Source of the DNA: Parelaphostrongylus tenuis
Taxonomy: Eukaryota; Nematoda; Chromadorea; Rhabditida; Metastrongylidae
Direction of reading: 5' to 3'
Assembly (NCBI GenBank): GCA_019055375.1
Contig: JAHQIW010000480.1
Coordinates: 16,708-80,707 of the forward strand
Length of the DNA: 64,000 nt
Shown here piece by piece: positions 1-13,857 of the stretch (positions are counted from its first letter, which is position 1; each line of letters begins with the position of its first letter). A program made the position numbers and the translations under genes. The notes beneath the pieces are model-generated. The model was not told the DNA's origin, made no database searches, and was given only the letters and a program-made list of their open reading frames with translations.

Positions 1-3000
1 ACTGGTGACGCTCATCCATCCTCTGTTCTTTGATTCATCCGCGAATCCAGCATACACAATTTTTGAAATGAATTGAAAGATGAACGGCAGTGCTGAGAGA
101 ATGCCGTTCTGAATGCGAAGCAGAACACATTAAATATCATGGATAATCTCACTGAATTCAAAGATTTATCAAGTTTTAATTTTCATTTACAGTTATCTAC
201 TTTTTCTTTAAGTGAGAAAACATCTCTAAATTTGTTTCCGCTAGAAAATTTGGTATTTCTATTCAGTCATTCGGAGTGAACTGCATTGCATTAGGGATCC
301 AGAAAAGAACTCGTATAGCTCACGAGTAAACACTGTAAGAATTGCTTCTTAAGATAGGAAATATATTACTTACAGATGTCAGACTCATGTTCAGCACAGT
401 TTTGTAGTACAGCGGTAAGTATGTAACGGTACCAACAGTAATGAAGTTGTGTGCGAATGCACTGCCGGCTATCGACCAGACTAATGGAGACGATAGTAGC
501 TGCACCCAGTTAGCTTTCTGACATAAATTAGTCGTAAATGTTATCAACTTCCTATTTCGAAGTTGATCCATTGAAGCTACAGTAAACAAATGCTGTTTTT
601 TCGAGAAATCGCTTGTCTCTTTCATTTTATTCCCTCTCCAGCTATAATACTCCTCCTGTTTCAAGCAAAAAAAATCGCGTTATCTTCCCATGATTCGTAA
701 GTAAAAATTATAACGAAGATATCAAAAATTAGCGCACCAAGTAAAAAATCGACATTTTTCAAGGCCAATTTCCACTCACCGCGGCCTTGATTAGATAAAT
801 CACTATTTTCTTGATGAGCAGATACGAGCTTGTTAGCTCTTCAACGGCGGACAAAACGTGCGTCGCTGGTCATCGCATTGAGAACGGCATTGATATAGTA
901 ATTAGCAATCAATTTCAAAGTCAGAAATTATTTTCTTGAGATTGCCGTACTATTTTTTGGGTAACAAAACAAGAAAAAGGTTTGATAAGGTTTAAAGAAC
1001 TCAACATAAGTGGTTCTAGAAAGCCATTTTATAGGACCATGTGTACAAAAAGGTTTACACTCTGGCACGACAACAACAAAATTTGACTAAGTGAATTGCA
1101 TGCCACCTTAATTTTTTTCACAAAAAAAACGTTTAAATTTTGAGTGCCTGGATGCGAGGCTTGTGACCCGTCGAGTTGGTGATGACTTGGATTTCTTCGT
1201 TGGTGATTCCAATGGCATGAGCAGGAATGTCATCGACGAAGATCTGCCATAGAATACATAGCAGAACACCAAGTACACCTGAAATCTTCTAGGTAAAATC
1301 GTTATTTTGTAATATGCGAATGGTACGCACCGTAGGTATGAAAGGCCATCGGCCAGCCTCCTAACAGTGGTAACTGACACAATTCGGCCGTGGCAAACAT
1401 GGCTATTATGACTGAGAGCTAGAAAAGGCAAACGTCAAAATACCTTCTAATTCTGGAAAAAAGCCATTAATTGACCAATAGAATTTTTGTAATGATTAAG
1501 TAGGAAGTGACAATGATTATATACGGTCATTCTCAATGAATGTAAAAGGGTAAAGGGAGAATAGAAGGAAGTCACCTATCTTAAGAGAAGAAAAAGCTGA
1601 AATTCAAGGAATTATAGCAATCAACCTGATTCCCTGTAGTTGCAATAGCTAATGCTGTACTCTTCTCTGTGGCAGGAAACCAATGGCCCACAAGTACGCT
1701 CATACACGGCCATAGAAGACCCTGGTTCAATATTCAACTTTTCTGAACTGCTTCTTACATCAGAAATGAACTAAAATTGTTTCGCTTGTTTAGTGAGTAT
1801 TTTTCGGCGTTATACATCGTGACTGTATGGAAGCCCACAGTTCTTAAACCTGTCCTTATAAATGTCGCTTAGCTAATACAGACACATACCTACTGCACAT
1901 TGTAGAAACAATATTTCTAAATGAGTTTGTGCTTTGGACTATTTCTGGAAATTGGGAATTACTTTTTCTCAAAAACTGATAGTAACTATTTACGAATAAG
2001 TGATCATTATAAAAAGCTAGGCCTTTTCCTTAACTTAATTATGAATGTGAAGCTTAGTTACTCTTCAGTACTCGGGCCAATTTACCCCCTACTGTAAACT
2101 TTTTTTGTGATGAATAAAATGATAAATAAAGGAGTTGAGCTCTTTAATGTAAGTCATAGTACCTGTCCAAAACCCATGATGAATCTAAGCACGATCATGG
2201 GAATGGATCCGAAGTAGCTGGCCACAGTAGGGGTGGCAAACGTGCCCAGTACGTTTATAATGGCTCCATACAACACGAGACGCTTCGCGCCCATGCAACG
2301 ATTTAGCCCCTAAACAAAAAAGTTTCTATGGCCATAACTCATAAAGCCCTTTCGGCTCCTCTACGCGGACTGCCAGTTTCTCATTCTGTCATAATGAACA
2401 ATCTATGCCAATCTGCTCACAGGAGGCAAATGATCAGTTTTAAATAGAATTGTAAGAGCAACTTTAGAGATATTGCTGGGGGTAGATCAGCCTTGTTCGG
2501 TGGTTTAGATAAGGTGAAAGGAGGACTAACTCGTGAATTTATAACGGAAAATATTTGCAAAGAGAGTATCCAGGAAATGCAGGTGATGACTATAGCAACA
2601 TCAAAGGTTAAATGTTGGACAATGTTCATTGCAAAGGATGAACACTATCTAGGCAAGGAGTAATTTACAGCTCTCGATTACGCATTTTTTCCAAAAACTA
2701 ATCTATACGTTAAAAAAAGCGCGATCTTTCTACTCCTACTCAACCTGTAACTATAAATACATTCATATAAACCTCCTCTAAAAATCATACATCGCAGAAA
2801 ATGTGTTTTCGTGCTACACTTTTACAGTGGCGTCATAAAAAAAAGGTGTTTTTCCCAAAGATGTAGATTCTCAATTAAAGAAAGCACATTTGCATGAAAC
2901 ATGGGCGTTCTTATATAAAGAATGCCTCTATAAGGTCTCTTCGGTTGATATACCTCTTTTTTCTAACGAAGAGTACCCCTAACAATTGGATTTTATCTTA

Positions 3001-6000
3001 TAAATACCAAAAAAAAACCCGCTGAGAAGTTCAAGCAACGGCTTGACTGCTCCAAAAGAAGCGTAATATTCTTTCCGTTGAAACAGTGCATTAGGAAGCC
3101 TTTTTAAGGGCCAAATCTAACATAAATGGGCGTTTCTCTAGCAATAAAATTACCATAAAAGGTCTAGTGAATAAACTAAGATTGACGAGAAAGTTCACTA
3201 GATACCAGTGTACACAAACCTTACACTCCGCTCCAACAAGGCTTAAATATAATTACCTCAGTGACAAAGGTGGCGATAAGGCCTCCAGCATAAAATGAGG
3301 CAAAGATAGCGGCACGTTGTTGTGAAGTCCAAGTGAGATCGCCGTTCTAAACGTTTTTTTTTGTCTCAGCTGCACTATCAGACATATGTGAAACACAGCT
3401 GACGGTCTGAGAGCAGTACAAGTTGAATTCACAATCTACATAAGCCAGTTTCTGTGTGATTTTTTGCATGAAAACTTTTGTAAGACACTGACGACAACGC
3501 AAGGGCCATTTGTGCTGTAATTTTTTTCATCTTTTTATATCTCACTGTTCAGATTGGAACGTAGTTCACTGCTTGTTTTGACTAGATTTTTGTGTTTTAT
3601 AGCATTTGTATACTTCTAAAACACAACTTCGGTAATATCAACAAGGACAAAGTTAAAATGCTTACACAAAGATTGAGAACATCTGAACATAAAACTCTTG
3701 CTCGGAATGGATCTTAAAAAGTCAACTGTATCGAAAGAAAGAATGTCATCAATACCGCACGTTATGTAGCATCAAAAAAGATGTAGGATAAAGGGTACAG
3801 TGGGTATCCTCTTTGAATTGCTTTCAACTTCAATATGTATCGCAGCGTTGGATTCATTACCGGTTTGTATAATAACTTGGAATAACCTACTGATGAGCCG
3901 AGTCACCGTTTTCTACAGATAAATGTATTGTTCTTAAAAAAATGAGTACGATAGAGAGAAGGCGATATCGATTTGTAGTTGAAACTCGTCTTGAGCTTTT
4001 TGTCATGAGGGAAATATTCGATGTTTAAAAAAATGACATTTTAAAAGCACTATGTTCGAAGTGAATAGCATACGATGCGCACTTGAGCAGTAAGGATAAA
4101 TTGTGATGCACATTTCAATACTTTTCTCTGGACACGCTTTTTCACATATTCAACAACTGTTCGCTATCACAAATCTAAAAAATTCTGACATGTTACAGCT
4201 AGAACAATATTAGGCTCCGCACTCGGCGCGAAACCCACATGTGAACTGGTCTGCACGATCGACACGGTGCCAAGTGCGAAACTCAATTTTCTTTTAAGCT
4301 TAGCAACGCAAGAAGAAGTTCTTCTTGAGGACCAAGCATATCATTGAAACTGCTGATATTTTTGCTATCTAAAGATTATTGAAAGTCTGAATGAAAAGCT
4401 GTGTACAACGCAAGATGCTTGAGCGTGAAGTAAAATTTTATATTTTATTATTGAACCATAATATAAAAACCGTTTGTATCATAGAACATACATCGTCCAA
4501 AATATCGAAACTCAAGCCATGGACTGATTGGACGACAAAAAAGAACGAAAGAACGCTTTTTAAATGTGAGTGCGGATAGGAAAAAGTACCCTAAGTTTTA
4601 TAAAAGGAATTCGTTCATTTCTAATTCTTATGATACATTGCAGTATTTCGTACAAAAAGTCACACCACATAAGCTTCTTGAGAGAGTAATACACTGAAGA
4701 AAATGCGTTTTCCATGAAACTTTAACATATTGTCAAAATACAAGAAGTAAGAAAAGAAGATGCGTCGTTTCCTCATTAATGTGACCTCCATACAGAAATG
4801 CAGGAAATTTCAGGAGACGTTTTTTGAATTAAAAAATACTTTCGTAGAAGGTCTTCAGTAAGACCCTGTCGTTCCTTTTGATCATAAATTGTTTCCAAAG
4901 TACGATTTTTAAAATACAAGTACCAATACACCTATCACGGAGTTCGAACGACAAACGATGGGCTAATTACTCAGAGCTTGAGACGTGGTCTTAATTCGCT
5001 TGCTACAGCGCGCTACAAAGTCAGTTCAAAAACCATATTCTATGAAATTCGCACTTTTTGCGGTAGTGAATGATTGTCAAAACTCTACTGTAAAGCTAAG
5101 CATAAACGTTAACAAAGCATGCAAAGCATGCAAAGCACTCCGAAGGCGAAACGTAAATATCTCTTCGTCGTTTCTATAGCGCAGTGAGCAGCTTCGATTG
5201 CAAATCAAATCAAAATTCAAGTTTATATTTAGAATTGCCATTTTTAAGATATCGAATGACTACTAAAATTTCCGTGAAAAACTTTGTCTAGTGAAAAGGT
5301 CAAACAAACACGAATGAATTACACTATACACTCCGGAGGAAAAAAAAACCTGATTTTCTCTTCGTTGCTATAGCTCACTAAAAAAATGTTTCAAAAACCA
5401 AGCATACAACCAAAAGTGCAAATTTTTCAGCTATCGAATGACTACTGAAAGTTCAATGTAAAATGTGTTTTCAACGTGAAAACCATGGAAATGTTCGTGT
5501 ACCATGAGTGATACACGGGCTTCCTGAAAGGGTTGATTCACTCAAACGTTATTTCTAGAAGTTCAGCTTCAATGTCGTCTTAAGAATGTAGGGAAGCAAG
5601 TCTGTAAAGCTTCTCAATCCCACTAATAGCCTATACCACTTTGTTTACTCCCAAACTCTTCGAGGTAATCCTCTGTGAATCCCACAAGACGGACAACATC
5701 AGTTCGCAAACGTATATATGCTTCGGCTAAGTCGAAATGTCTTAGCTGCCGGTAGTGATAATGTTTCTTGTTCTCGCGGCAGATTGAGTTACTATTTCGT
5801 CGATTTCCCCTACAAAAAGTAGGGGCGTGGATCGATCAACAGATCTAGGAGTAATAACTCAATAGATCCCTTGTGATCACTATCGATAGAAGCATTAGAC
5901 ATCCGACGAAACACCATGTGGACGTAGCTAACTAAATTGAAATGGTAGCATATGGTGATGCTAGCACCCAATCGACGTCAAGTGTGCTACTGTATAGACC

Positions 6001-6458
6001 ATCTAGTTAGCAGTGTTCAGGAATATAATCAAATCCCATCGGCTATCTAGAACAAGACAGATATTTGCTGCCACATAATTTCTGTCGAAATGCTAAAATA
6101 AAAACCACATCGCCAATTCGCTTGTCAAAACGGCCCAGCGACAGTGATGATTTTCTTTAGGGCCGTTAGTCTGCCAAAGAAACATCTTCACCATGGACCT
6201 CTCTTCAAACGATGTTGCACTGTGTGTTCAAGTGCTAACAACAATGAGAAAACCGATGATATGGAAAGTATTGCAAAAGAATATGAGACCTTTGTGGATG
6301 ATGGACGCAACGAAAATAAGAACCGAACAAAAAAATGTTACGATCCGCAAAATATATTAAGAGCTAGCATACATACTAATACATGTACATACACATATAC
6401 ATATATGAATATATGCATGCATGTACACATATATATATATACGTATACAGTACGTATA

Positions 6459-6497
<39 letters not shown>

Positions 6498-7807
6498 TGA
6501 CATATATACATATTTACAGCATTTGTTTATTGACCGTTCAGAGCCGAAGTAAGATAACTACTTAGGGATTTGCAGTGTCGTCAATGAATTGAATCTTTTG
6601 TATTCAGAAAAAAAAAGAGCAACACTCTTGCATTCATGTTAGAAATATTGCTTATCAATGCAAGAAACCGAGCTATTTGCAAACATAATTAAATAATAAA
6701 GAGCGATAAAGAGGTGAAAATGAAAGCCTATCGTCTATATGTAGTCATCAAGATGTTGCAATGGAAAATCTGTTTTAATCCGGGCAGTAATTTTCAATTT
6801 TGCACTTTGACGTCACATTGTTTAGCTCATTTCTTTATCTCGTGAACTGAATTTCTTATGACTCTTCATCCTTCAACAAAGCGTTAACAATTTCTTAGCA
6901 AGCAAGGAATTAAGACTCACGTATTTGTATACTTTCTCGTTTCCAAAGGTGAGCTCATCGCAATTCGTGGTGTGATTTATATTCTTCATGGAACGACCGT
7001 CAGCAAAGGCGGTCTCGTTCAGCATGCACACCATTGCCTGTGAAGTGTTAGTGTATTCACATAAGTAATCCGGAAATGCCTCGATGCTTACTTACATAGA
7101 TATTCAAACGCTACTCATACTAAAGAGATCTATTGAAATTATGGAGTTCTTGAGAAAATTCAGGCAAACTTTTGCAGAAAAATCCGCGTTTTTAGGTGAC
7201 ACTGATTGCTGAAAGCTTTTATGTTCGATACTTTCAACATGAAAAAAACTCTTGTAACACTTTCGCATAGATTACACTTTGTAGATGGCAAGACGTCGTC
7301 GGCCGATAAAAGGGAAGTCGCAGATTATCATATTGAACACATACTCGCAGCGCATACTACTTCAACTACTTATTTCAAGGCGGTAGGGCCTTTTTGGTAT
7401 TCTTTTCCGCATAAATTGTTGTTTCAAGCTACCTTGACATGGGTAATTAAACCAAAACAGCATACGATGACGAGTGTCACTATTCTGCATATTGTTTTAC
7501 TCATTCAATAGCTTATCCAACACAGATGGTCTTCAAATGTGGTCGATGAAAGCTATTCTTCACACTCAGTGATTTACAAACTCAACTAGGAGTGGCCCCA
7601 AGTGGTCACACAGAAAAATAGGCATGGGAGCGTTGGGTTTGAAATATCTCGTGGTAGAAGAAACGCTGGAGTATGAAAGATCTTATCACCATGTTCAAAT
7701 TGCTCCTCATGAGGCCTTCTATGGTGAGCGCAAGAGCAATGCATACTGCCACCCGTAGTCGTACACTTCGCCAACTCCATAAACGAGGTGTCATAGTAGA
7801 AACGACA
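1..7807 (-). CDS. SLC17-type MFS anion/phosphate transporter, 3' end outside window
   Basis: A polytopic membrane carrier of the SLC17 group (sodium/phosphate, sialic acid or glutamate-type organic anion transporters). Nine minus-strand exons keep phase throughout: 7794-7690 (ATG at 7794), 7037-6921, 3346-3257, 2309-2163, 1721-1626, 1418-1331, 1278-1148, 517-374 and 108-1 (continues out of the window). They give 342 residues so far. Visible: TM1 followed by [14 protein letters not shown] (the SLC17 'RtNlsvAmv' region), a glycosylatable loop (NET, NHT), [17 protein letters not shown], an [15 protein letters not shown] stretch matching the family GxGQG region, then [15 protein letters not shown], the central [15 protein letters not shown] segment and [20 protein letters not shown] directly upstream (7808-7813) could take a spliced leader. 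Oddity: the donor after 1148 reads CAG|GCACTC, so that intron would be GC-AG. The exact substrate cannot be told. I am confident of the family, less of the exon at 1148. Confidence 0.9.
4985..5500. repeat. Degenerate direct repeats in long SLC17-gene intron
   Basis: A motif around GCTACAGCGCGCTACAAAG (5000-5020) recurs in diverged form near 5173 (CTATAGCGCAGTGAG) and 5369 (GCTATAGCTCACTAAA), each followed by similar text including AAAAACCA and AATGACTACTGAAA. They look like decayed copies of a dispersed repeat. The intron from 3347 to 6920 shows nothing else I can identify apart from the AT microsatellite at its end. Confidence 0.35.
6370..6512. repeat. AT-rich microsatellite (ACAT/TA repeats)
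   Basis: About 140 bp of ACATAC/ATAT repeat passing into a pure (TA)n run at 6465-6491. The open frames across it are repeat artefacts. Confidence 0.9.
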
Positions 7808-8308
7808 CTAAAACAGATCATTTTATGCGACATTCAGCCCGTATTCAACAGTATTGCAAAAAAACTCGATGGGGATCATGGATGGAACTTATGAAACACA
7901 ATGGAGAAATGCGAACTATGAGTAGAACGAAAGATCAGACACGAACAAAAGTCCATTAGTAACTACAACGGCATGAATCATTACGCTGGCTCGTTTGTTT
8001 CAGAGATGACCATCCTCATCCTCAAGTAGAATTTCTGAACGAATTTATCAAAACGCTTAAGGCTTTTCAGTTTTCTGGATGCATGCATTACTGGAAGCTT
8101 TTTCTTGTGTCCTCCTGTGTTCGACGATCGAATTAACTTGAGAATGTGCTGTAAAAAGCCCACCATTCATCTTCAACACAAGTCCACCAAGCTTTTTATG
8201 TTTCCGCGGTTGACAAATTGATACCAAAACATAGAATCAACTCATTCCAATCAGTCCACATGGTAGCGCTCTGGCACTGCTATTCCAGTACTACCACGTT
8301 GAAACTAC

Positions 8309-8368
8309 TCGACCAGCTACGAGCTTCATAGCGAGGATTCGATCAGCTACGAGATTCATAACGAGGAT
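8309..8368. repeat. 30-bp tandem duplication
   Basis: Two adjacent 30-bp units, each beginning TCGAYCAGCTACGAG and ending ACGAGGAT or GCGAGGAT, differ at three positions (8309-8338 and 8339-8368). Confidence 0.8.
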
Positions 8369-10724
8369 GAAAATGCGCGAGAAAATGCCGCCAAACCGAC
8401 AGGCGGAGAACTGTTCTGAATGGTGAATGAGAGGAAAATAATTGGACACAAAAAGTGCTGGAATTTACACTATAAGATACGTGGTCGAATGCTATGTAGA
8501 AAATAATAATTATTTTAGCGAAAAAATTACGAAACTAACGAAACACAGAAAATAACGATTTTCTTGAATAAAACCCCAATGTGATACCTATGATTGACGC
8601 AGTTTCTAGCGGATTCTTGACTGCCTTCCACTCAGACTAAATCTGTACTAACTTCCGGTCTGATTTTTTCTCAACAGAAGGATGATTTATCAGAAGTTAT
8701 TCATAGCTCACGAGCCAGCAAAAATATAAAATATGAAGAAATCACAAAGATACAATACTAAAATTGCAATATTGAAATAAATCTACAAAGCGAGACAAAT
8801 CAGAATACGGTATATTCATCCCTGTTACTAAGTTACTCCCAATTTCATCGAAAGTCGTCATTACTCGAAAAAGTTCCAGGTTACTGTAATAGCTGCCTAT
8901 CAATTATGATGAATGAGAGTCCGAACTTAGCAAGCTGCTTGATAATACGTTCAAGTCGACTCTAATGACTAGATTGTAAAGCTGTCTGATAATATCCTTC
9001 TCTGATGGCAAGTTGCCTAATGAAAGCCTGAGGAACATAACATGTTCCGAGTACTCCACACATTCAAGAGCTTCAACGAAAACGAGATGAGCATCTTCAA
9101 CGTAGGAAATAGTGAACTTCTCTTTGTGAAATGGTATACTCATCAGATAAGAGATAACGTTTCTGCACACAACCTTGGCTTCATTCCAGTAGATCATTAC
9201 ACGCAAAATCAGGGAATATTAAGGGTTCAACGACTTATTGTGGTGCGATACAAATGGTTGATATTTCATTATGTCTCAGAATACTGTGATCGTATCAAAA
9301 TCGATAGGGAATACGCGAAAAGATCCCAATGATTGAAGGGTCACTAATATTTCAAGACGATTAAATTTGTAAAAATCCAAATTTAATTCAAAATCAGGTC
9401 TCTATACCTATTTGTACACGCTGGAATAGCACTTTTCACGGAATTACTCCCAGTAGAGAGATGGAAGCTGATTGAGATGGTCCCAATTGCTGCGAAAGTA
9501 CGGTAATGTTCACTGTCTTGAGAGGCTCACAAAGACTGCTTTGCTTGACTTGAAAATTTTCTGGTTATGAAGAAAAATTCTCATAGACCTTTGTCGTTGG
9601 GGGTTGGCGCACGATAAACGATAATCGCCTGCACGCCCTGGAGAGTAGAGACCACTCTGCATAGAATTCCCTCATTGAAAATCGGCGGCAATTCATTTGT
9701 CAAAGTTTAAAATCACGGGAAAATACAATGTCAGCAGATTGACCTTTCCAGGTCGATGGCGGTGAAATGAATAAAAATTTGAAGGCGTTTTGACCGAATC
9801 CTCAAGGAAAATGGCTATCCTTTTCATAGCATAACCAAAGAAGGACGTAAGATAATATTTCATTACACAAATTCAATTCTAAACTAGTTCACCATCAGTT
9901 CAGTTAATAAAAAAGACAAGTAAACACACAATAAACATAGAACAAAGTTCAGATGATATAAAAAGTTCACTGGAATAGATAGAAAGTTGGCAATGGATGA
10001 AAATGATACATATTCGAAACAGAGCTCGAATGGTACGTACGAGATGCAGTCAATGTAAGACGGATATTTGTTTGGGAAGTTTCGTCTCCGTTCATTCAAC
10101 AGAAATCTTATTGCAAGCGTACGAGGTATTTGACTTAAGAATCATATAGTATAGGATAAATTTTAGAATTCTCTACTATTAAACCAATGGCTTAAAGAGT
10201 GAAGTAAATTAATGTACATTGTAGTACTAATCGAATGCAGGAAGTACAAATTCTACACAGGCGGGAAAGTGCATTTTCTTCAGAAAAAGTGCTCTACACA
10301 AAGATAAATGCGTGCTCTTTCCACGAACATTGCCCAGCTTCATACTAAATATACTTCTGTATAATCTGATAATCTGATAGCATGATAAGGTGTTTTCAGT
10401 CGTTTATGAAGTCTGGTACAGCCTTACACAATACTAGACAGGTGCTGTTTCGCTCTTGCAAGCTCATCAGTAACACAATGCCTTTCGGTTCAGCCAATCC
10501 CTTGCAAGGGGATATGCTCCTACTTATGAAGGAATCGATACCGAATTTTCAAATTACCGTATGTCAAATGACGAAATTCCCCGATATTGCAGTGTCCACG
10601 GACGTTCCAAAAATCAAAGGAATTGGGCTAAGAAGTTCCGCCTTATCGTCGCCAATCGGGCGCTTACGGCTGGGAGAATGAATCACACCTTTCCTTCCGA
10701 CTGTTTATGTAGACCTCCCGAAAG

Positions 10725-10840
10725 GCACTGTGGTACTGAAGAACCTGCAATGGCGAAACAGGAGCTGTCTAGCACTGTATAAGTGCCAGAGCACATAAAA
10801 GGCTCAAAATATGCTATCGTGTTATCGGATTATCAGGTTG
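10725..10840 (+). mobile_element. End of a TIR element (ACTGTATAAGTGCC family)
   Basis: Carries CTAGCACTGTATAAGTGCC followed by AAAAGGCTCAAAATATG and a TTATC end. The same block recurs near 11.9, 41.7-42.0, 46.4, 48.3-48.5, 56.0-56.4 and 59.3 kb, usually in inverted pairs. Only one end is seen here. Confidence 0.6.
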
Positions 10841-11859
10841 TTATTATTTTTGAGCGAGGTCTATATAAACAGTTGAGAGTGAAGGTCCACTTCCATATAA
10901 ATTCGTTTAAAGAGTCCTCAGCTGTGGAGTATGTGTTTTTGTGTAGAACTCTGATAAAATAGGCCTAAGAAATGCATAATATGGGTTGATTTTCGCAAGG
11001 ATGTGATTACCCCGTTGAAAAATGGAGATTCAAAACTGCAGGCGTTTTTTTTTCTTTTTTTCTTTCTTCCAAAAATGCTTTCCTAGAAGTCTTTGTAATG
11101 ATAGTTCATCTATTCGTAGAAGTAATGATCGTGAAAAAGCTCTATATGGCAAAAAAAGCCACTCGATTTCAATGAGATCTATGAATCGCACGCCGTCCCA
11201 CAAGGGTTCATTCATAAGATTAAACCTTGCGGAATGCATTGGTGATTGATGAATCATCGCTACAAAAAAAAAAACTGGTGATGTAGTACTTGTCTCGAGT
11301 CATCCTCTTCTTTTGTCAGCAAGACCGAGATTTGTTAAGAGGCTTTCAAATCTATTCATTAGCATAATATGGGATTTAGTGCATGGAGATCTCCAATAGC
11401 CTCCCAGCTAGGGAAGTCTACCAGTATATGACGAATCTGATTCAGACACATTTGTCGTTTCCCACAACACATCGTTCTACCGTCTGTATCTCGGAAAATA
11501 CAATGTCATCACAATTAACCACCAAATTCAGGTCTAAAACCCATTCTCGACACTTGACAACTTCCCTAATATTATTTCTCAGAGAAAATTTAGTAACATA
11601 ATATTCATCACAATGGAATTACCACCTTCAACGCGGTGTCCACGATTGTAGACATGCCTGGATACCTTAATATTGAGTTCGTGCAAACGTTTTTGAGGCT
11701 TCAGATCATGAATTCCAAACATTAAATAATGGAACGTATTCTTGATAGATATGGTTATGTTTTGCATCATTTTAATGCACAGTATGTAAATACTAAGTTG
11801 CCTCTCCTCTAGGGTAGGGAGTTGGGTTCTCCCCGAGAGAGATATTCTATGACGAAAAG

Positions 11860-11975
11860 CACTGTGCAACTGACGGGGCTGTGTAAGGCCGAAAAATGTG
11901 TATAGCACTGGATAAGTGCCCACAACAGACCAAGTGCATGGCTCAAAAATAATTATCATATCGAGATTTGAGCTT
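11860..11975 (+). mobile_element. End of a TIR element (ACTGTATAAGTGCC family), diverged
   Basis: TAGCACTGGATAAGTGCCCA followed by GGCTCAAAAATAATTATCAT matches the family end with several changes. No partner end was found close by, apart from the copy 1.1 kb upstream in the same orientation. Confidence 0.5.
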
Positions 11976-12032
11976 GGTCTGAAGAAATACTGGAAACGAA
12001 AGGTATGAAAAGCAAGGAGTAAATCTGAGCAA

Positions 12033-12300
12033 TTTTCGTATGACTTCGAAATGGGCCGTCAAGCAGCAGAGACAACTCGCAACATCAATAACCTTTTAGA
12101 CCCAGAAACTGCTAACGAAAGTACAGATTCGTTGGGGTCTGAAGAAGTTACGTAAAGGGGGCGAGAGCCTTGAAGGTGAGGAAAAAACCAATTGAGAGCA
12201 ATAATCGAAGCTGATCCTCTCAAGACTACAAGAAATGTTGCAGCAGAACTCACGTCGACCACTCTACTGTCGTTCGCCATTCACCAGAGTAACGTACAAG
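12033..12300 (+). mobile_element. Mariner transposase N-terminal relic
   Basis: The frame from 12033 reads FSYDFEMGRQAAETTRNINN, the start of the mariner helix-turn-helix region, and continues in broken frames past RGRES-LEGEE and IEADPLKTTRNVAAEL to about 12300. Stops and frameshifts interrupt it. Known family: Tc1/mariner. No TIRs seen; a dead fragment. Confidence 0.75.
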
Positions 12301-12753
12301 AGTTAGCGCGGTTTCAAACCGGTATAAAAACGCAGTTACTTTTGCACCAGCCCAGTAACATCGGTGGTGGAAATATAATAAATGTCATTGATCGCCACTT
12401 TACAACATTTCCTGCCTTGTTGTGGTAAAATCTCAATCTCAGTGCCTTTGGTAATCGAGAGGTCATCGTATATTATCTGGAAAAGGAGCAGATAACCCAC
12501 GAATAGTGATCCTGTTCGTTACTTTAATGATACAAGCTGCACATGCGCTGGCCTGATCCCATGCCCTACCTAACATGGCTCTCATTCCTTCGTGTTGGGA
12601 AATTAGTTCCAGAGTTCTTTGCGACGAGTTCAATTTCTCTAATTCACTTGGGAATGCCCTTGCACGGCTATCTTGAAAGACTTGACATGATCAGCATTCA
12701 ACGACATTAGCGACGGAACAGATTTTCAAGAAACAACAGAACTCATCAATAGT

Positions 12754-13245
12754 AACACCTGGGTACGACAAAGCCACGGCGATAGCCCCTCTCCAAAGTG
12801 CGCGCGGTGAGCAATCCATCGTGTCCAGCATTTAGTGATGGCGGCCATCCAGGAGAAGGTTTCTGGTTCAATCTCCTCCCACGACGCTTCACAGAAGCTC
12901 GTTTTCGCCTTCAATTCGATATGCACCATATCGTTAACACACCATATATCTTATCGTAGCATTGTAACACAAACAATTCATTCCTTTACACTGTTTAGTC
13001 AAAAATCTGTTTCTTGTCAAAGAGTAGTGAGCTGAACAAGTGAGCGTTTTTTGTGCTACAATAAGCACGTATATATAAGAGCCTTCGATACTAACCGACA
13101 CTAGGTAAGCTGTGAAGCATTGTGGTAAGGGATCGAACTAGCAAACTTTCTCCCAATGGCCGTCATCATTAACCACTCGGCATTAGGGACTACTCGCCGC
13201 CGCGTGCGTAACGCGTGACTCTGTCGTACCCAAAGTGCTAAACTT
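12754..13245. repeat. Fold-back of two facing tRNA-like units
   Basis: The left unit (about 12760-12915) has CTGGGTACGACA..., a GCGGTGAGCAAT A-box-like stretch and GGTTCAATCTCC (B box). The reverse complement of 13105-13245 repeats this in order: GGGTACGACAGAGTCACGCG, GGCGGCGAGTAGTC, and AGTTCGATCCC. The two tRNA-like halves therefore face each other around about 190 bp. The same design recurs at 26.1, 27.6 and 30.8 kb. Confidence 0.65.
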
Positions 13246-13857
13246 TGAAGCCGTCCGTGGTTGACGATTACGATGAAAAAGATTGATACATGTGATATCA
13301 AGCTTAGTGATACTTATAAAAAGAACAATCAAAAGCAATGTTAGCATCTATTTTTAGTTGACAATATGTTCGAATGGTGTACATACAAGTTGTGCCAATC
13401 CACAACTGACCTGAGATTACACGTCGTCGTTCACAATGGCCATACGAACTCAGGAGCTGGGCATTGTGTTAGTGAAGTATTTCTGCAGAAACTCCTCAGA
13501 AAAAGCGATTTTTCGACGGTGAAGCTTCTTGGAGAGGAGGTATAGTCATCCTGGACGATGGAAAACTTTAACTTCTCAAAAATTGTAACCAAATCTCGAC
13601 GATTTCGGTGTTGTAACTGATTTTTTGAAAAAAAATCATAGAACGTTGTACGAGCGAAAAAAAGAAGCACATTTCGAGCTCAAAGTTTCTATCGTACAAA
13701 AAAGTTATATATGCCACGGAAAACATATGACCATGTAGCGGAAATTACATCAGAGTAACAAGGAAAAACCTAAGATTTTACTTTCCAAGTGGTGGAAAAA
13801 CTCAGATTGAATAACGAAAAGCGCGCGCCTATTGCGAGAAATTCAACGAATGATTTG

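Larger units (their letters stand above)
7815..12032. other. Intergenic DNA, no gene recognised
   Basis: Upstream of the SLC17-type gene. AT-rich with scattered short open frames; one minus-strand frame of 100 codons (8904-9206) has a protein-like composition but no recognised domain or splice context. It holds a 30-bp tandem duplication (8309-8368) and TIR-type repeat ends near 10.8 and 11.9 kb, described separately. Confidence 0.5.

Noticed and set aside
6144..6565. Tyr/Ile-rich frames of 118 and 60 codons
   Set aside because: Produced by the AT microsatellite.
8904..9206. A 100-codon minus-strand gene
   Set aside because: The composition looks protein-like, but the plus strand is open over much of it too. 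There is no domain, promoter or splice support, so it is only noted under the intergenic region.
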